This document shows positions 21,796 through 30,330 of a stretch of 64,000 nt of DNA, piece after piece. The position numbers and the translations under genes are program-made. The stretch covers positions 13,432-77,431 of the forward strand of contig CAAGKZ010000007.1 of the NCBI GenBank assembly GCA_900770665.1, read 5' to 3'. The number at the start of each line of letters is the position of its first letter. Position 1 is the stretch's first letter. A model generated the notes under the pieces. It was not told the DNA's origin and made no database searches. It saw only the letters and a list, made by a program, of their open reading frames with translations. The DNA comes from Bacteroidaceae bacterium. Lineage in GTDB: Bacteria; Bacteroidota; Bacteroidia; Bacteroidales; Bacteroidaceae.

Positions 21796-23373
21796 GTGAC
21801 AAGCGAACTATTTGTAGATGTTCATCCCCAGGAGGTCGCCATTGCCATCACCGAAGAGAAGCAACTGGTAGAGTTCCAGAAGGAGGAACAGACAGAAACA
21901 TTTTCAGTGGGCAACATCTACCACGGGCGCGTAAAGAAAATCATGCCCGGGCTGAATGCCTGCTTTGTGGATGTCGGTTCAGAGAAGGAAGCTTTCCTGC
22001 ACTATACTGATTTAGGCGCGCAATTTTACTCTCTTCAGAAGTATCTGAAACAAATCACAAGCGACCGAAAGAAAAGCTTTCCCATCGCCAAGGCATCGAT
22101 AATGCCCGAAAAGAAAAAGGAAGGCAACATTAGCGAAGCGCTGCAGACAGGCCAGGAAATCCTGGTGCAAATAACCAAAGAGCCCATAAACACCAAAGGT
22201 CCCAGACTCACATGCGAGCTCTCTTTTGCAGGACGCTTCCTGATACTGATACCATTTGAAGACAAGGTATCCGTATCATCAAAAATAAAGTCCCCCGAGG
22301 AGCGCACGCGACTCAAGCAGCTGCTGCAGAGCATAAAGCCAAAGAATTTCGGCATAATCGTACGCACTGCAGCCGAAGGCAAAAAGGTAGCCGAGCTTGA
22401 CAGCGAACTGCGTTCACTGGTAAACAACTGGGAATCACTCGTGGGCAAGGTGCAGAAGAGCACCAAACCACCGACAATGGTGCACGAGGAGTCCGACAGA
22501 ACCCTCGCACTGCTCCGCGACCTCTTCAACCCGTCGTACGAAAGCATACACGTCAACGACATTGAGATCTACAAGCGCATTAGAGATTACGTTTCGGTAA
22601 TAGCACCCGAAAGCGTAAACATCATCAAGCTCTACCGCGGAGAGTTGCCCATTTTCGACCACTTTGGAATAACGAAACAGATAAAATCCTCATTTGGAAA
22701 AATCGTTTCGTTCAAGGGCGGCGCCTATCTGGTCATCGAGCACACCGAGGCATTGCACGTCGTTGATGTAAACAGCGGCAACAGAGCACGCAACAACGCA
22801 AGCAATCAGGAGGAGAACGCACTCGAGGTAAACCTTGGAGCCGCCGACGAACTCGCCCGCCAGTTGCGGTTGCGTGACATGGGTGGCATCATAGTGGTCG
22901 ACTTTATTGACATGGACAAGGCCGAGAACCGTCAAAAGGTATACGAGCGAATGACGGAGAACATGAGCCGCGACAGGGCGAAACACAACATCCTGCCCCT
23001 CAGCAAGTTCGGACTCATGCAGATAACACGCCAGAGAGTCCGTCCGGCGACATCGTTGCAGGTTGAAGAATGCTGTCCCGTTTGCCACGGAAAAGGCAAG
23101 ATACAGCCATCGGTACTGTTTACCGAGACACTTGAGAGTAAAATAGAGACCTTGGTAAAGACCACAGGCCTCAAGCGATTTAAATTACACGTGCATCCGT
23201 ACATCAATGCATATATAAAGAAAGGTATCATTTCACTATACCGCAAATGGCAAATGAGATACGGATTTGGAATCAGAGTAGTACCCGACCAGAAATTGAC
23301 CTATCTTGAATACCATTTCTATGACAAGAACGGCAATGAGGTCGACATGAAAGAGACTACCGACATCAAGTAA
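21796..23373 (+). CDS. rng: Ribonuclease G (Rne/Rng family)
   Basis: A 525-residue endoribonuclease that trims 16S rRNA and takes part in mRNA decay. The S1 domain is near residues 35-130 (GNIYHGRVKKIMPGLNACFVDVGSEKEAFLH), followed by the RNase H-like and DNase I-like parts; the catalytic aspartates lie in HVVDVNSGN and IIVVDFIDMD, and the zinc-link cysteines in ECCPVCHGKGK. There is no long C-terminal scaffold as in RNase E, so the RNase G name fits. I use the GTG at 21796 (GTG ACA AGC GAA), because the conserved TSELFVDVHPQEVAIAI begins there and no ATG is nearby. Confidence 0.93.
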   Translation: MTSELFVDVHPQEVAIAITEEKQLVEFQKEEQTETFSVGNIYHGRVKKIMPGLNACFVDVGSEKEAFLHYTDLGAQFYSLQKYLKQITSDRKKSFPIAKASIMPEKKKEGNISEALQTGQEILVQITKEPINTKGPRLTCELSFAGRFLILIPFEDKVSVSSKIKSPEERTRLKQLLQSIKPKNFGIIVRTAAEGKKVAELDSELRSLVNNWESLVGKVQKSTKPPTMVHEESDRTLALLRDLFNPSYESIHVNDIEIYKRIRDYVSVIAPESVNIIKLYRGELPIFDHFGITKQIKSSFGKIVSFKGGAYLVIEHTEALHVVDVNSGNRARNNASNQEENALEVNLGAADELARQLRLRDMGGIIVVDFIDMDKAENRQKVYERMTENMSRDRAKHNILPLSKFGLMQITRQRVRPATSLQVEECCPVCHGKGKIQPSVLFTETLESKIETLVKTTGLKRFKLHVHPYINAYIKKGIISLYRKWQMRYGFGIRVVPDQKLTYLEYHFYDKNGNEVDMKETTDIK

Positions 23374-23407
23374 TTGAAACAAGAACACAAGAGGTGAATT
23401 CCTCTTC

Positions 23408-23446
23408 ACGAACAATCTCCCCACCACTGATGGGGAGATTGTTCGT
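23408..23446 (+). terminator. Terminator of rng
   Basis: A perfect 16-base stem (23408-23423 with 23431-23446), seven-base loop, followed by TTTAT, 34 bases after the stop codon. Confidence 0.8.
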
Positions 23447-23538
23447 TTATAAAGATTCCGTTTACGTTCAAGCACCTCTCTACAGGGCCGCACATCTCTA
23501 CCCTACACCCCGGAAAAACCAAAAAAAAGAGGTAAATC

Positions 23539-23569
23539 ATTGCCAATCCGTTTTTAAGTATTATCTTCG
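23539..23569 (+). promoter_or_regulatory. Promoter of the methylmalonyl-CoA operon
   Basis: ATTG (23539-23542), 19 bases, TATCTTCG (23562-23569), close to the Bacteroides consensus with one mismatch in each box. The first gene starts about 75 bases downstream. Confidence 0.5.
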
Positions 23570-23649
23570 CAATAGTTGGGGGTATAAAAAACCACATTCC
23601 CAAAGCTGCACAATGCAGCACAAGTACAAGAAACACAAAACATTGCAGT

Positions 23650-24054
23650 ATGAAAATTTCAAAAATTGAGCATTTGGGCATTGCAGTGAAAAGCATTGAG
23701 GAGGCACTGCCCTACTACGAGCAGGTGCTGGGTTTTGAGTGTTACAACATTGAGACCGTAGAGGACCAGAAGGTGCGCACAGCATTCCTCAGAGTTGGAG
23801 AGACAAAAATAGAGCTACTCGAGGCCACATCGCCCGAGAGCACAATAGCCAAATTCATAGAAAACCGTGGCGAGGGCATACACCACATAGCCTACAAGGT
23901 TGAGGACGGTGTTGCCAATGCACTTGCAGAGTGCGAGCAGAAAGAGATACGCACTATCGACAAGGCGCCAAGAGGCGGAGCCGAGGGATTGCACATAGCA
24001 TTCCTGCACCCCAAGTCGACAAAAGGCGTGCTCACCGAACTTTGCGAAGAGTAA
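23650..24054 (+). CDS. mce: Methylmalonyl-CoA epimerase
   Basis: Interconverts (2R)- and (2S)-methylmalonyl-CoA in the succinate-propionate route. The 134-residue VOC-fold protein has two beta-alpha-beta-beta modules: HLGIAVKSIEEALPYYEQVLG at the N-terminus and GIHHIAYKVEDGVANALAE in the middle, giving the metal-binding His, His and Glu set, and it ends HPKSTKGVLTELCEE as in the family. It is the first gene of an operon whose next gene, the carboxyltransferase, uses the same CoA ester. Confidence 0.95.
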   Translation: MKISKIEHLGIAVKSIEEALPYYEQVLGFECYNIETVEDQKVRTAFLRVGETKIELLEATSPESTIAKFIENRGEGIHHIAYKVEDGVANALAECEQKEIRTIDKAPRGGAEGLHIAFLHPKSTKGVLTELCEE

Positions 24055-24096
24055 CCCACAGGACATCATTCACAGAACATCACTAAATGAAACATT

Positions 24097-25650
24097 ATGA
24101 GCAAGCAATTTGAAAAAATCAAAGAGCTGGTAGCCTTGCGTGCAAAGGCACGCCTTGGCGGCGGAGAGAAAGCCATCGAGAAACAGCACGAGCGCGGCAA
24201 GTACACAGCACGCGAGCGCATAGACATGCTTCTCGACAAAGGCAGCTTTGAAGAGATGGATATGTTTGTCACCCACCGATGCACAAACTTCGGCCAGGAG
24301 AAAAAGCAGTACCTTGGCGATGGCGTTGTTGTCGGTAGCGGAACAATCGAAGGCCGTCTCGTATATATCTTTGCACAGGACTTCACCGTAACCGGCGGTT
24401 CGCTCAGCGAGACAATGGCGCAGAAAATCTGCAAGGTAATGGATATGGCTATGAAGGTGGGCGCACCTGTTATCGGCATCAACGACAGTGGCGGCGCACG
24501 CATCCAGGAGGGCATCAATGCTCTTGCCGGCTATGCCGAGATTTTCCAACGCAACATCATGGCATCGGGTGTAATACCACAGATTTCGGGCATTTTCGGC
24601 CCTTGCGCAGGCGGTGCCGTATACTCTCCAGCACTCACTGACTTTACCATAATGATGGAAGGTACAGCATACATGTTCCTCACAGGTCCAAAAGTTGTAA
24701 AGACAGTGCTTGGCGAGGTTGTGACACAGGAGGAGCTTGGCGGCGCAAGCGTGCACGCAAGCAAATCGGGAGTTACGCATTTCACAGCACAGACCGAGGA
24801 GGAGGGTCTTGCGCTCATCCGCAAGCTCATGAGCTACATTCCGCAGAACAACATGGAGAGCGTGCCCGACGTACCCTGCACCGACCCCATCAACCGCACA
24901 AGCGACATCCTGAACACCATAATCCCCGACAACCCCAACCAGGCATACGACATGTATCGCGTTATTGCAGAGATTGTCGACAATGGCGAATTCCTTGAGG
25001 TACACCGCGACTATGCACAAAACATCATCGTCGGCTTTGCACGCATGAACGGCAAATCAGTAGGTATCGTTGCCAACCAGCCTTGCAAATACGCCGGCGT
25101 GCTCGACTGCAACTCATCGCGCAAGGGCGCACGTTTCGTCCGTTTCTGCGACGCATTCAACATACCGCTTGTGACACTTGTCGACGTTCCGGGATTCTTG
25201 CCGGGAACAGCACAGGAGTACAACGCCGTTATCCTGCACGGAGCAAAGCTGCTCTACGCATACGGCGAAGCCACAGTGCCCAAGGTAACGGTAACCCTGC
25301 GCAAGTCCTATGGCGGCTCACACATTGTCATGGCCTGCAAGCAGTTGCGTGCCGACCTCAACTACGCTTGGCCAAGCGCCGAGATTGCAGTGATGGGTGC
25401 AGCCGGCGCTGCCGAAGTGCTCTACGCAAAAGAAGCCAAGGAGGCCGAAGACCCCAAGGCATTCATCGCCGAGAAGGAAGCCGAGTACAACCGTCTGTTT
25501 GCCAACCCTTACCAGGCTGCGAAGTACGGCTACATTGACGATGTCATTGAGCCACGCAACACACGTTTCCGCGTGATACGTGCCCTTGCGCAGCTCGAAA
25601 GCAAACGTCAGGACTTGCCAAGAAAGAAACACGGTAACATTCCACTTTAA
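24097..25650 (+). CDS. mmdA: Methylmalonyl-CoA decarboxylase alpha / propionyl-CoA carboxylase carboxyltransferase subunit
   Basis: A 517-residue carboxyltransferase of two crotonase-fold halves. The N-terminal half has [15 protein letters not shown] and [17 protein letters not shown]; the C-terminal half has [27 protein letters not shown] and [13 protein letters not shown], which form the acyl-CoA and biotin pockets. In Bacteroides the orthologous gene is part of a methylmalonyl-CoA decarboxylase that makes propionyl-CoA. The following tiny gene and biotin carrier are consistent with that, but the membrane beta subunit is absent, so a carboxylase-type complex with a biotin carboxylase encoded elsewhere is also possible. 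Confidence 0.92.
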   Translation: MSKQFEKIKELVALRAKARLGGGEKAIEKQHERGKYTARERIDMLLDKGSFEEMDMFVTHRCTNFGQEKKQYLGDGVVVGSGTIEGRLVYIFAQDFTVTGGSLSETMAQKICKVMDMAMKVGAPVIGINDSGGARIQEGINALAGYAEIFQRNIMASGVIPQISGIFGPCAGGAVYSPALTDFTIMMEGTAYMFLTGPKVVKTVLGEVVTQEELGGASVHASKSGVTHFTAQTEEEGLALIRKLMSYIPQNNMESVPDVPCTDPINRTSDILNTIIPDNPNQAYDMYRVIAEIVDNGEFLEVHRDYAQNIIVGFARMNGKSVGIVANQPCKYAGVLDCNSSRKGARFVRFCDAFNIPLVTLVDVPGFLPGTAQEYNAVILHGAKLLYAYGEATVPKVTVTLRKSYGGSHIVMACKQLRADLNYAWPSAEIAVMGAAGAAEVLYAKEAKEAEDPKAFIAEKEAEYNRLFANPYQAAKYGYIDDVIEPRNTRFRVIRALAQLESKRQDLPRKKHGNIPL

Positions 25651-25662
25651 AAAAGCAGTACT

Positions 25663-25812
25663 ATGGAAGAGAACAAGAATATTGATGGCGCTGTAGTAGC
25701 GGCCATTTCAATGGCACTTGCAGCATATATGGGCGACAACGTCCACGACAACGAAAGTGGCGTGCTCACAATAACCTACACAAACAAACATTGGAACAAC
25801 CTAAACAAGTAA
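25663..25812 (+). CDS. Tiny subunit of the methylmalonyl-CoA decarboxylase-type complex (MmdE/OadG-like)
   Basis: Forty-nine codons between the carboxyltransferase (12-base gap) and the biotin carrier (4-base gap). The core, IDGAVVAAISMALAAYMG, is the phrase that closes the delta/gamma subunits of sodium-pump decarboxylases and makes up the small epsilon subunit of the Veillonella enzyme; the remainder reads ESGVLTITYTNKHWNNLNK. It may help assemble the complex. It lacks a long N-terminal membrane helix, so it resembles MmdE more than OadG. Too short for many gene finders, but the spacing and motif make it a convincing gene. Confidence 0.7.
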   Translation: MEENKNIDGAVVAAISMALAAYMGDNVHDNESGVLTITYTNKHWNNLNK

Positions 25813-25816
25813 AGCT

Positions 25817-26251
25817 ATGAAAGAGTATAAATATAAAATCAACGGAAACGATTACGCAGTTGCAATAAACGTAGTTTGCGACACAGCAGCAAAGGTAACA
25901 GTCAATGGCGCAGAATACACAGTAGAGTGGGAAAAGCCAGTTGAAGAGAAACCCGTTGTAAAAGTGCAGCCCGTTGCAGCAAAACCAGCAGCAGCCCCGG
26001 CAGCGGCTGCAAAGCCTGCCACCACAGCCGCAGTAAACGGCTATGCAATCAAGACTCCGCTGCCCGGTGTCATCATCGACGTCAAGGTAAACGTCGGCGA
26101 CGCAGTAGCAAAAGGCCAGACAGTCGTTGTGCTCGAAGCCATGAAGATGGAGAACAACATCAATGCCGACCGCGACGGCAAAGTCGCTGCAATACAGGTA
26201 GCCAAAGGCGACACCGTTGCCGACGGCGCAGTACTGGTAGTTTTGGAATAA
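25817..26251 (+). CDS. mmdC: Biotin carboxyl carrier subunit (MmdC-type)
   Basis: A 144-residue biotin carrier. The N-terminal 40 residues form a small beta domain, then a flexible alanine/proline linker (residues about 55-75) and a biotinyl domain with the attachment site VLEAMKMENNI, where Lys in MKM carries biotin. It moves the carboxyl group between active sites of the complex encoded by the preceding genes. In known Bacteroides operons a sodium-translocating beta subunit gene comes next; here a terminator and the convergent pan genes follow. Confidence 0.92.
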   Translation: MKEYKYKINGNDYAVAINVVCDTAAKVTVNGAEYTVEWEKPVEEKPVVKVQPVAAKPAAAPAAAAKPATTAAVNGYAIKTPLPGVIIDVKVNVGDAVAKGQTVVVLEAMKMENNINADRDGKVAAIQVAKGDTVADGAVLVVLE

Positions 26252-26262
26252 ACCATAGGTAC

Positions 26263-26309
26263 ACCAAACATAAAAGGCGCTCGAGCGCCTTTTATGTTTG
26301 GTAGTTTTT
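26263..26309 (+). terminator. Terminator of the methylmalonyl-CoA operon
   Basis: A perfect 20-base inverted repeat with no loop spacer (26263-26282 with 26283-26302) followed by AGTTTTTGT, 12 bases after the mmdC stop. Confidence 0.85.
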
Positions 26310-26344
26310 GTAAAATTGAATAAAAAGATAAAATACAAGGCCTG

Positions 26345-26398
26345 CGAACCCCCAAAAACCACAGTTTACTAAACGTAAATGAGGATTTTGGGGGTTCG
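26345..26398. terminator. Two-tier hairpin between convergent mmdC and panD
   Basis: Thirteen bases at 26345-26357 pair with 26386-26398; inside the 28-base loop a second stem TTTAC/GTAAA (26364-26368 with 26374-26378) can form. Position before the panD stop suggests a terminator for panCD on the minus strand, but the nested form is unusual for one. Confidence 0.5.
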
Positions 26399-26429
26399 TA
26401 TAACGCAGTAGTTTGCTTTTTAGTCAATT

Positions 26430-26777
26430 TTATGAAATTCTGTTATGTCTGTCCGGTATTATTACCTTTGGCTTGAACACTGCCGCCTCCTCGGGCGTCA
26501 TTGTAGCATAGGCCATTATTATAGCCACATCACCGGGAGAGAACTTGTGCGCAGCCGCACCGTTCAGGCAAATCACGCCCGAACCACGTTCACCCTTAAT
26601 CGTATATGTAACAATGCGCTCGCCATTGCTATTGTTCACAACGTGAACCTGCTCACCCTCGAACAAACCGGCAGCATCCATCAACGCCTCGTCAATGGTG
26701 ATACTGCCCATATAATGAAGATTCGCCTCTGTAACCGTGGCACAGTGAATCTTTGATTTAAGCATCTGAAGCAACAT
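26430..26777 (-). CDS. panD: Aspartate 1-decarboxylase
   Basis: Makes beta-alanine from aspartate for pantothenate. The 115-residue proenzyme cuts itself between Gly24 and Ser25, visible in [14 protein letters not shown], to make the pyruvoyl cofactor; the numbering is the same as in E. coli PanD. Further hallmarks are [36 protein letters not shown] text around residues 48-80 (RGSG, NGAAA). It follows panC with a one-base gap. The start [15 protein letters not shown] matches family register. Confidence 0.95.
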   Translation of the reverse strand: MLLQMLKSKIHCATVTEANLHYMGSITIDEALMDAAGLFEGEQVHVVNNSNGERIVTYTIKGERGSGVICLNGAAAHKFSPGDVAIIMAYATMTPEEAAVFKPKVIIPDRHNRIS

Positions 26778-26778
26778 T

Positions 26779-27636
26779 CTACTTAACCTCCTTATATTTT
26801 ATATTATCTATCAATCTAATCTTTCCACAGAACAGCGCAATGCAGCCAACAACATAATCACTGTCGCTCCACTCCTCAATCTCCTGCAATGTATTGCCGT
26901 CAACAATCTGGTAATACTCCAATTCAAGCCCCTCGGTGTCATTTATCATATCCTCGACAAAAGCCTTTGTAGCAGCAAGCGAGTTCACCTTCGCAAAATC
27001 GGCGCTGGCGAAGATAGTACTTGATATTGTCAGCGCACGCTCACGCTCATCCTCGGTGAGCAAGGTGTTGCGGCTGCTCATTGCAAGACCATCCTCCTCG
27101 CGCACAATTGGGCAGCCCACAATCTCAATGTCAAAGGCCAATTGGCGCACCATCTCACGGATAATGGCAAGCTGTTGGAAATCCTTCTCACCGAAATACG
27201 CCCTGTGGGGCTCCACAGCATAGAACAGTTTGCTCACAATCTGCGCCACTCCATTGAAGTGACCGGGACGACAAGCGCCCTCCATCACCGTATCAAGCGG
27301 AGCAAAAGAGAACTCACGTGTATCCTCGGTAGGGTACATCTCCTCGACCGATGGCGCAAACACCACAGTAGCGCCAACTCGCTCAAGCAAGGCGCAATCG
27401 GCATCAAGCGTACGCGGATAGTTCTTCAGGTCATTCTTGTCGTTGAACTGTGTCGGGTTCACAAACACACTCACCACAGTAACATCATTCCCGTTCACCG
27501 AACGCTCGACAAGCGAAGCGTGGCCATTGTGCAACGCTCCCATCGTAGGAACGAAACCTATACTCTTCCCCTCTGAACGAAAACCGTCAAGAAGCGTCTT
27601 CAACTCCGCAATAGTACTGACAACCTTCATTTCCAA
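26779..27636 (-). CDS. panC: Pantothenate synthetase
   Basis: Joins pantoate and beta-alanine with ATP. The 285-residue protein has the nucleotidyl-transferase motifs [15 protein letters not shown] (HIGH-type) and [11 protein letters not shown] (KMSKS-like position), plus [10 protein letters not shown] and VFVNPTQFN. It starts at 27636 ([13 protein letters not shown]); MKVV at 27630 is equally possible. It forms an operon with panD, and its upstream region faces the half-length glycogen synthase gene; a TTACTTTG box near 27680 may be its promoter. Confidence 0.95.
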   Translation of the reverse strand: MEMKVVSTIAELKTLLDGFRSEGKSIGFVPTMGALHNGHASLVERSVNGNDVTVVSVFVNPTQFNDKNDLKNYPRTLDADCALLERVGATVVFAPSVEEMYPTEDTREFSFAPLDTVMEGACRPGHFNGVAQIVSKLFYAVEPHRAYFGEKDFQQLAIIREMVRQLAFDIEIVGCPIVREEDGLAMSSRNTLLTEDERERALTISSTIFASADFAKVNSLAATKAFVEDMINDTEGLELEYYQIVDGNTLQEIEEWSDSDYVVGCIALFCGKIRLIDNIKYKEVK

Positions 27637-27924
27637 TCTCTATTTTTTGTTCAAAAAAACATGTTTTTCATTTGCGACTGCAAAGTAACAAACAAATAAG
27701 CACAAAAAGAAATAATAAATTGAAAAATATTCCTTAGTGTCAGCAACAACAGGTAAACCTACAAAGCCGGCACTCTTGCAGAGGAAGAAAAAAACGAAGC
27801 CCGGAACACTCAAAAAGGTTACTATTTGTCACAAAAAGCATTAAAAGCGAGTTATCATCTTGCCAGTTTGGCATTTTTTTAGTAATTTTGCAATGCACGG
27901 ACTACATTCGTGCGTTGATAAAAG

Positions 27925-28734
27925 ATGAAAGCGAACAAAATTTTATTTATTTCACAGGAAATCACACCATTTGTCCCGGAGTCAGCAATGGCCACAGTAG
28001 GCCGTAATCTGCCACAGGCAACACAGGACATGGGTAAGGAAATCAGGATTTTCACCCCAAAATGGGGCAACATAAACGAAAGACGCAACCAGTTGCACGA
28101 GGTAATACGCCTCTCGGGCATGAACCTCATCATCAATGACACCGACCACCCGCTGATTATCAAGGTTGCATCGTTGCAGGCAGCCCGCATGCAGGTATAC
28201 TTCATTGACAACGATGACTATTTCCACAACCGCCTGATGACAAGCGATACCGATGGCAATGACTACAGCGACAACGACGAGCGTGCAATCTTCTTTGCGC
28301 GCGGTGTCCTTGAAACCGTGAAGAAACTACGTTGGTGCCCCGAGGTCATCCACTGCCACGGCTGGATATCGGCACTTGTTCCATTGTATGTAAAGACCAC
28401 ACACAAGGAGGAGCCATCTTTCCGCGACTCAAAGGTAGTCATTTCACTCTATGACGACAATTTCAAGACCGATTTCCCGGAAAACTTCCCCGAGAAGATA
28501 TTCAACAACGACACCCATGAGGGCGCCATTGACGGAATATCCACCCCGATATCAAACATTGAAATTGCAAAGTTGGCAATAAGGCATTGCGATGGCGTCA
28601 TTGTAAATGGCGACAACATCCCACAGGAGATAATCGACTATGCCGAGTCACTTGGCAAACCGATACAGCCCCGATGCAGCGACGAGGAGTATGCAGCAGC
28701 ATGCAACGACTTCTACGACAGAATCATGGGATAA
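27925..28734 (+). CDS. Glycogen/starch synthase catalytic-domain protein, half length
   Basis: A 269-residue protein equal to the N-terminal GT5 Rossmann half of glycogen synthase (usual length about 480-550): KILFISQEITPFVPESAMATVGRNLPQATQ, with the ADP-glucose-synthase-like opening in altered form (KTGGL is absent), and later VIHCHGWISALVPLYVKT. The second Rossmann domain that holds most nucleotide contacts is missing, so alone it is unlikely to be a normal synthase. A similar short form occurs beside panC in Bacteroides, as far as I recall, so it is probably a stable family rather than a broken gene. It may bind glucan or regulate; the GT4 at 34068-35330 could supply activity. A TAATTTTG box at 27883-27890 precedes it. 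Confidence 0.75.
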   Translation: MKANKILFISQEITPFVPESAMATVGRNLPQATQDMGKEIRIFTPKWGNINERRNQLHEVIRLSGMNLIINDTDHPLIIKVASLQAARMQVYFIDNDDYFHNRLMTSDTDGNDYSDNDERAIFFARGVLETVKKLRWCPEVIHCHGWISALVPLYVKTTHKEEPSFRDSKVVISLYDDNFKTDFPENFPEKIFNNDTHEGAIDGISTPISNIEIAKLAIRHCDGVIVNGDNIPQEIIDYAESLGKPIQPRCSDEEYAAACNDFYDRIMG

Positions 28735-28741
28735 CACAATT

Positions 28742-28772
28742 ATCAAGCAATGCCACACAGGCGTTGCTTGAT
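28742..28772 (+). terminator. Terminator after the half-length glycogen synthase gene
   Basis: Thirteen-base arms (28742-28754 and 28760-28772) with one mismatch and a five-base loop, directly after the stop codon. The DUF4270 gene starts 50 bases later, so termination may be partial. Confidence 0.6.
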
Positions 28773-28822
28773 TGATAAATACGATGTACGTTAACCTTTA
28801 TTCATAACCATTAACAAGATAT

Positions 28823-30262
28823 ATGAAAAAACTGACATACATACTAATGGCAATGTTCACGTTGCTCACCTTTGTGCAGTGCGACGACAGCACCGACTCT
28901 GTCGGCAGCAGCATTGTCCCAAGCCAGGATATCGTCACAGCCGAGACAAAGACATTCAAGGCCACAAGCAAGACCATATTGGCAAATGACTCCATACTTG
29001 CCAACACCAACGAAGTATATCTTGGACGTTATACCGATGAAGAGTCGGGCACCGTCTTCACCTCAGGCTTCATCACACAGTTCGGTTGTAACGAGGATTA
29101 CGGTTTCCCCGACAATGGAGTATTAGGCGACTCTGCCACATATACCAAGCTGCGCCTCTATTTCGAGGATTACTATGGCGACTCGCTCAACGCCATGCAG
29201 TGCGAGGTATACGAGCTCGACAACACATTGGAGGAGGGAACCCCCTACTACACCAATCTCACACCTGAACTCTTCTACAACCCCGATGAAGAGCCATTGG
29301 CAATAAAGACCTATAACGCCATAGACTATTCGTTGCATGACACAATCCTGAACGGCGAAAACTATTCACGCCACATTGAGATAACCCTGCCTAACAGTAT
29401 CGGTAACAAGTTCATCAGCAAATACTACGAGAAAGACAGCGAAGGCAACCACACCGGCAAGCAATATTTCGCAAACTCCGAGGTGTTCATCAAAGATGTC
29501 TTCAAGGGCATCTATGTAAAATGCACACAGGGCGACGGCACAGTGCTCAAAATCTACCGTGCACGTCTCGACATCGGCTTCAAGCACTACATTGAGAGCA
29601 GTACCGGCGAACTCGACTCAATACAAGCACTCTCGGCACCGTTTTACTCGGGCAAGGAGGTATTGCAGGTCAACAACTTCGACAACAACGACCTCACACC
29701 GCTTGCCAATGAGCAGCAGCACACATACCTGAAGACCCCTGCCGGCCTCTACACCGAAGTAACATTGCCAATTGCAGATATTGTTGAGAGCTGCGACACC
29801 ATCAACTCGGCTAAAATAACCTTCACCCGTTATAACGAGAAACAAAGTGGCACAAGAACACCACACTCAACCCTATTGATGGTAAGGAAGTGCGACATGT
29901 ACAAGTTCTTCCTCAAGAACAAGCTTGCGGACAACACTACATCGTTCACTACAACGTTTGCCTCAAGCACAAACGAGTACACCTTCAACAACATTGCCAG
30001 CCTTGTCAAGGTATGCTACAAGGAGTACAGCGAAGGCATTGAAAGCGACCCCGAGTGGGAAGAGAAAAACCCCGACTGGAACAAGGTTGTGCTCATCCCT
30101 GTAAGTACCACACTGCAATCCCAAAAGGACCCGGCAACAGGTCTGGATATTGTAAAAATTGTAAAGATTGCACACGACATAAGCATCAGCAGCGTACGCT
30201 TGCGTGGAGGCACAGAGTACGAGATACCGATAGAAGTTATCACAAGCAAGTTCAACGAATGA
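28823..30262 (+). CDS. DUF4270 lipoprotein
   Basis: A 479-residue secreted lipoprotein. The signal peptide MKKLTYILMAMFTLLTFVQC gives a lipid-modified Cys20, followed by an acidic run (DDSTDS) typical of surface-exported Bacteroidales lipoproteins. The remainder is beta-rich and fits DUF4270, a Bacteroidetes family of unknown function that I recall next to glycogen synthase genes. Typical text is YLGRYTDEESGTVFTSGFITQF near residue 70. No catalytic motif is evident. It ends in a perfect terminator. Confidence 0.8.
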   Translation: MKKLTYILMAMFTLLTFVQCDDSTDSVGSSIVPSQDIVTAETKTFKATSKTILANDSILANTNEVYLGRYTDEESGTVFTSGFITQFGCNEDYGFPDNGVLGDSATYTKLRLYFEDYYGDSLNAMQCEVYELDNTLEEGTPYYTNLTPELFYNPDEEPLAIKTYNAIDYSLHDTILNGENYSRHIEITLPNSIGNKFISKYYEKDSEGNHTGKQYFANSEVFIKDVFKGIYVKCTQGDGTVLKIYRARLDIGFKHYIESSTGELDSIQALSAPFYSGKEVLQVNNFDNNDLTPLANEQQHTYLKTPAGLYTEVTLPIADIVESCDTINSAKITFTRYNEKQSGTRTPHSTLLMVRKCDMYKFFLKNKLADNTTSFTTTFASSTNEYTFNNIASLVKVCYKEYSEGIESDPEWEEKNPDWNKVVLIPVSTTLQSQKDPATGLDIVKIVKIAHDISISSVRLRGGTEYEIPIEVITSKFNE

Positions 30263-30313
30263 TATAAATAAAACCAGCAGCTCAATGAACAAGCTGCTGG
30301 TTTTATTTATATC
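30261..30313. terminator. Perfect hairpin terminator after DUF4270
   Basis: Twenty-two bases (30261-30282) pair perfectly with 30292-30313 around a nine-base loop. The 5' arm includes the last two bases of the DUF4270 stop codon. It can also serve the convergent minus-strand gene that stops at 30331. Confidence 0.9.
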
Positions 30314-30330
30314 AAAAACACTTTGATAAA

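Noticed and set aside
24070..25020. 316-residue frame antisense to mmdA
   Set aside because: A mirror of the strong codon bias of mmdA; Cys/His/Ala-rich without recognisable motifs.
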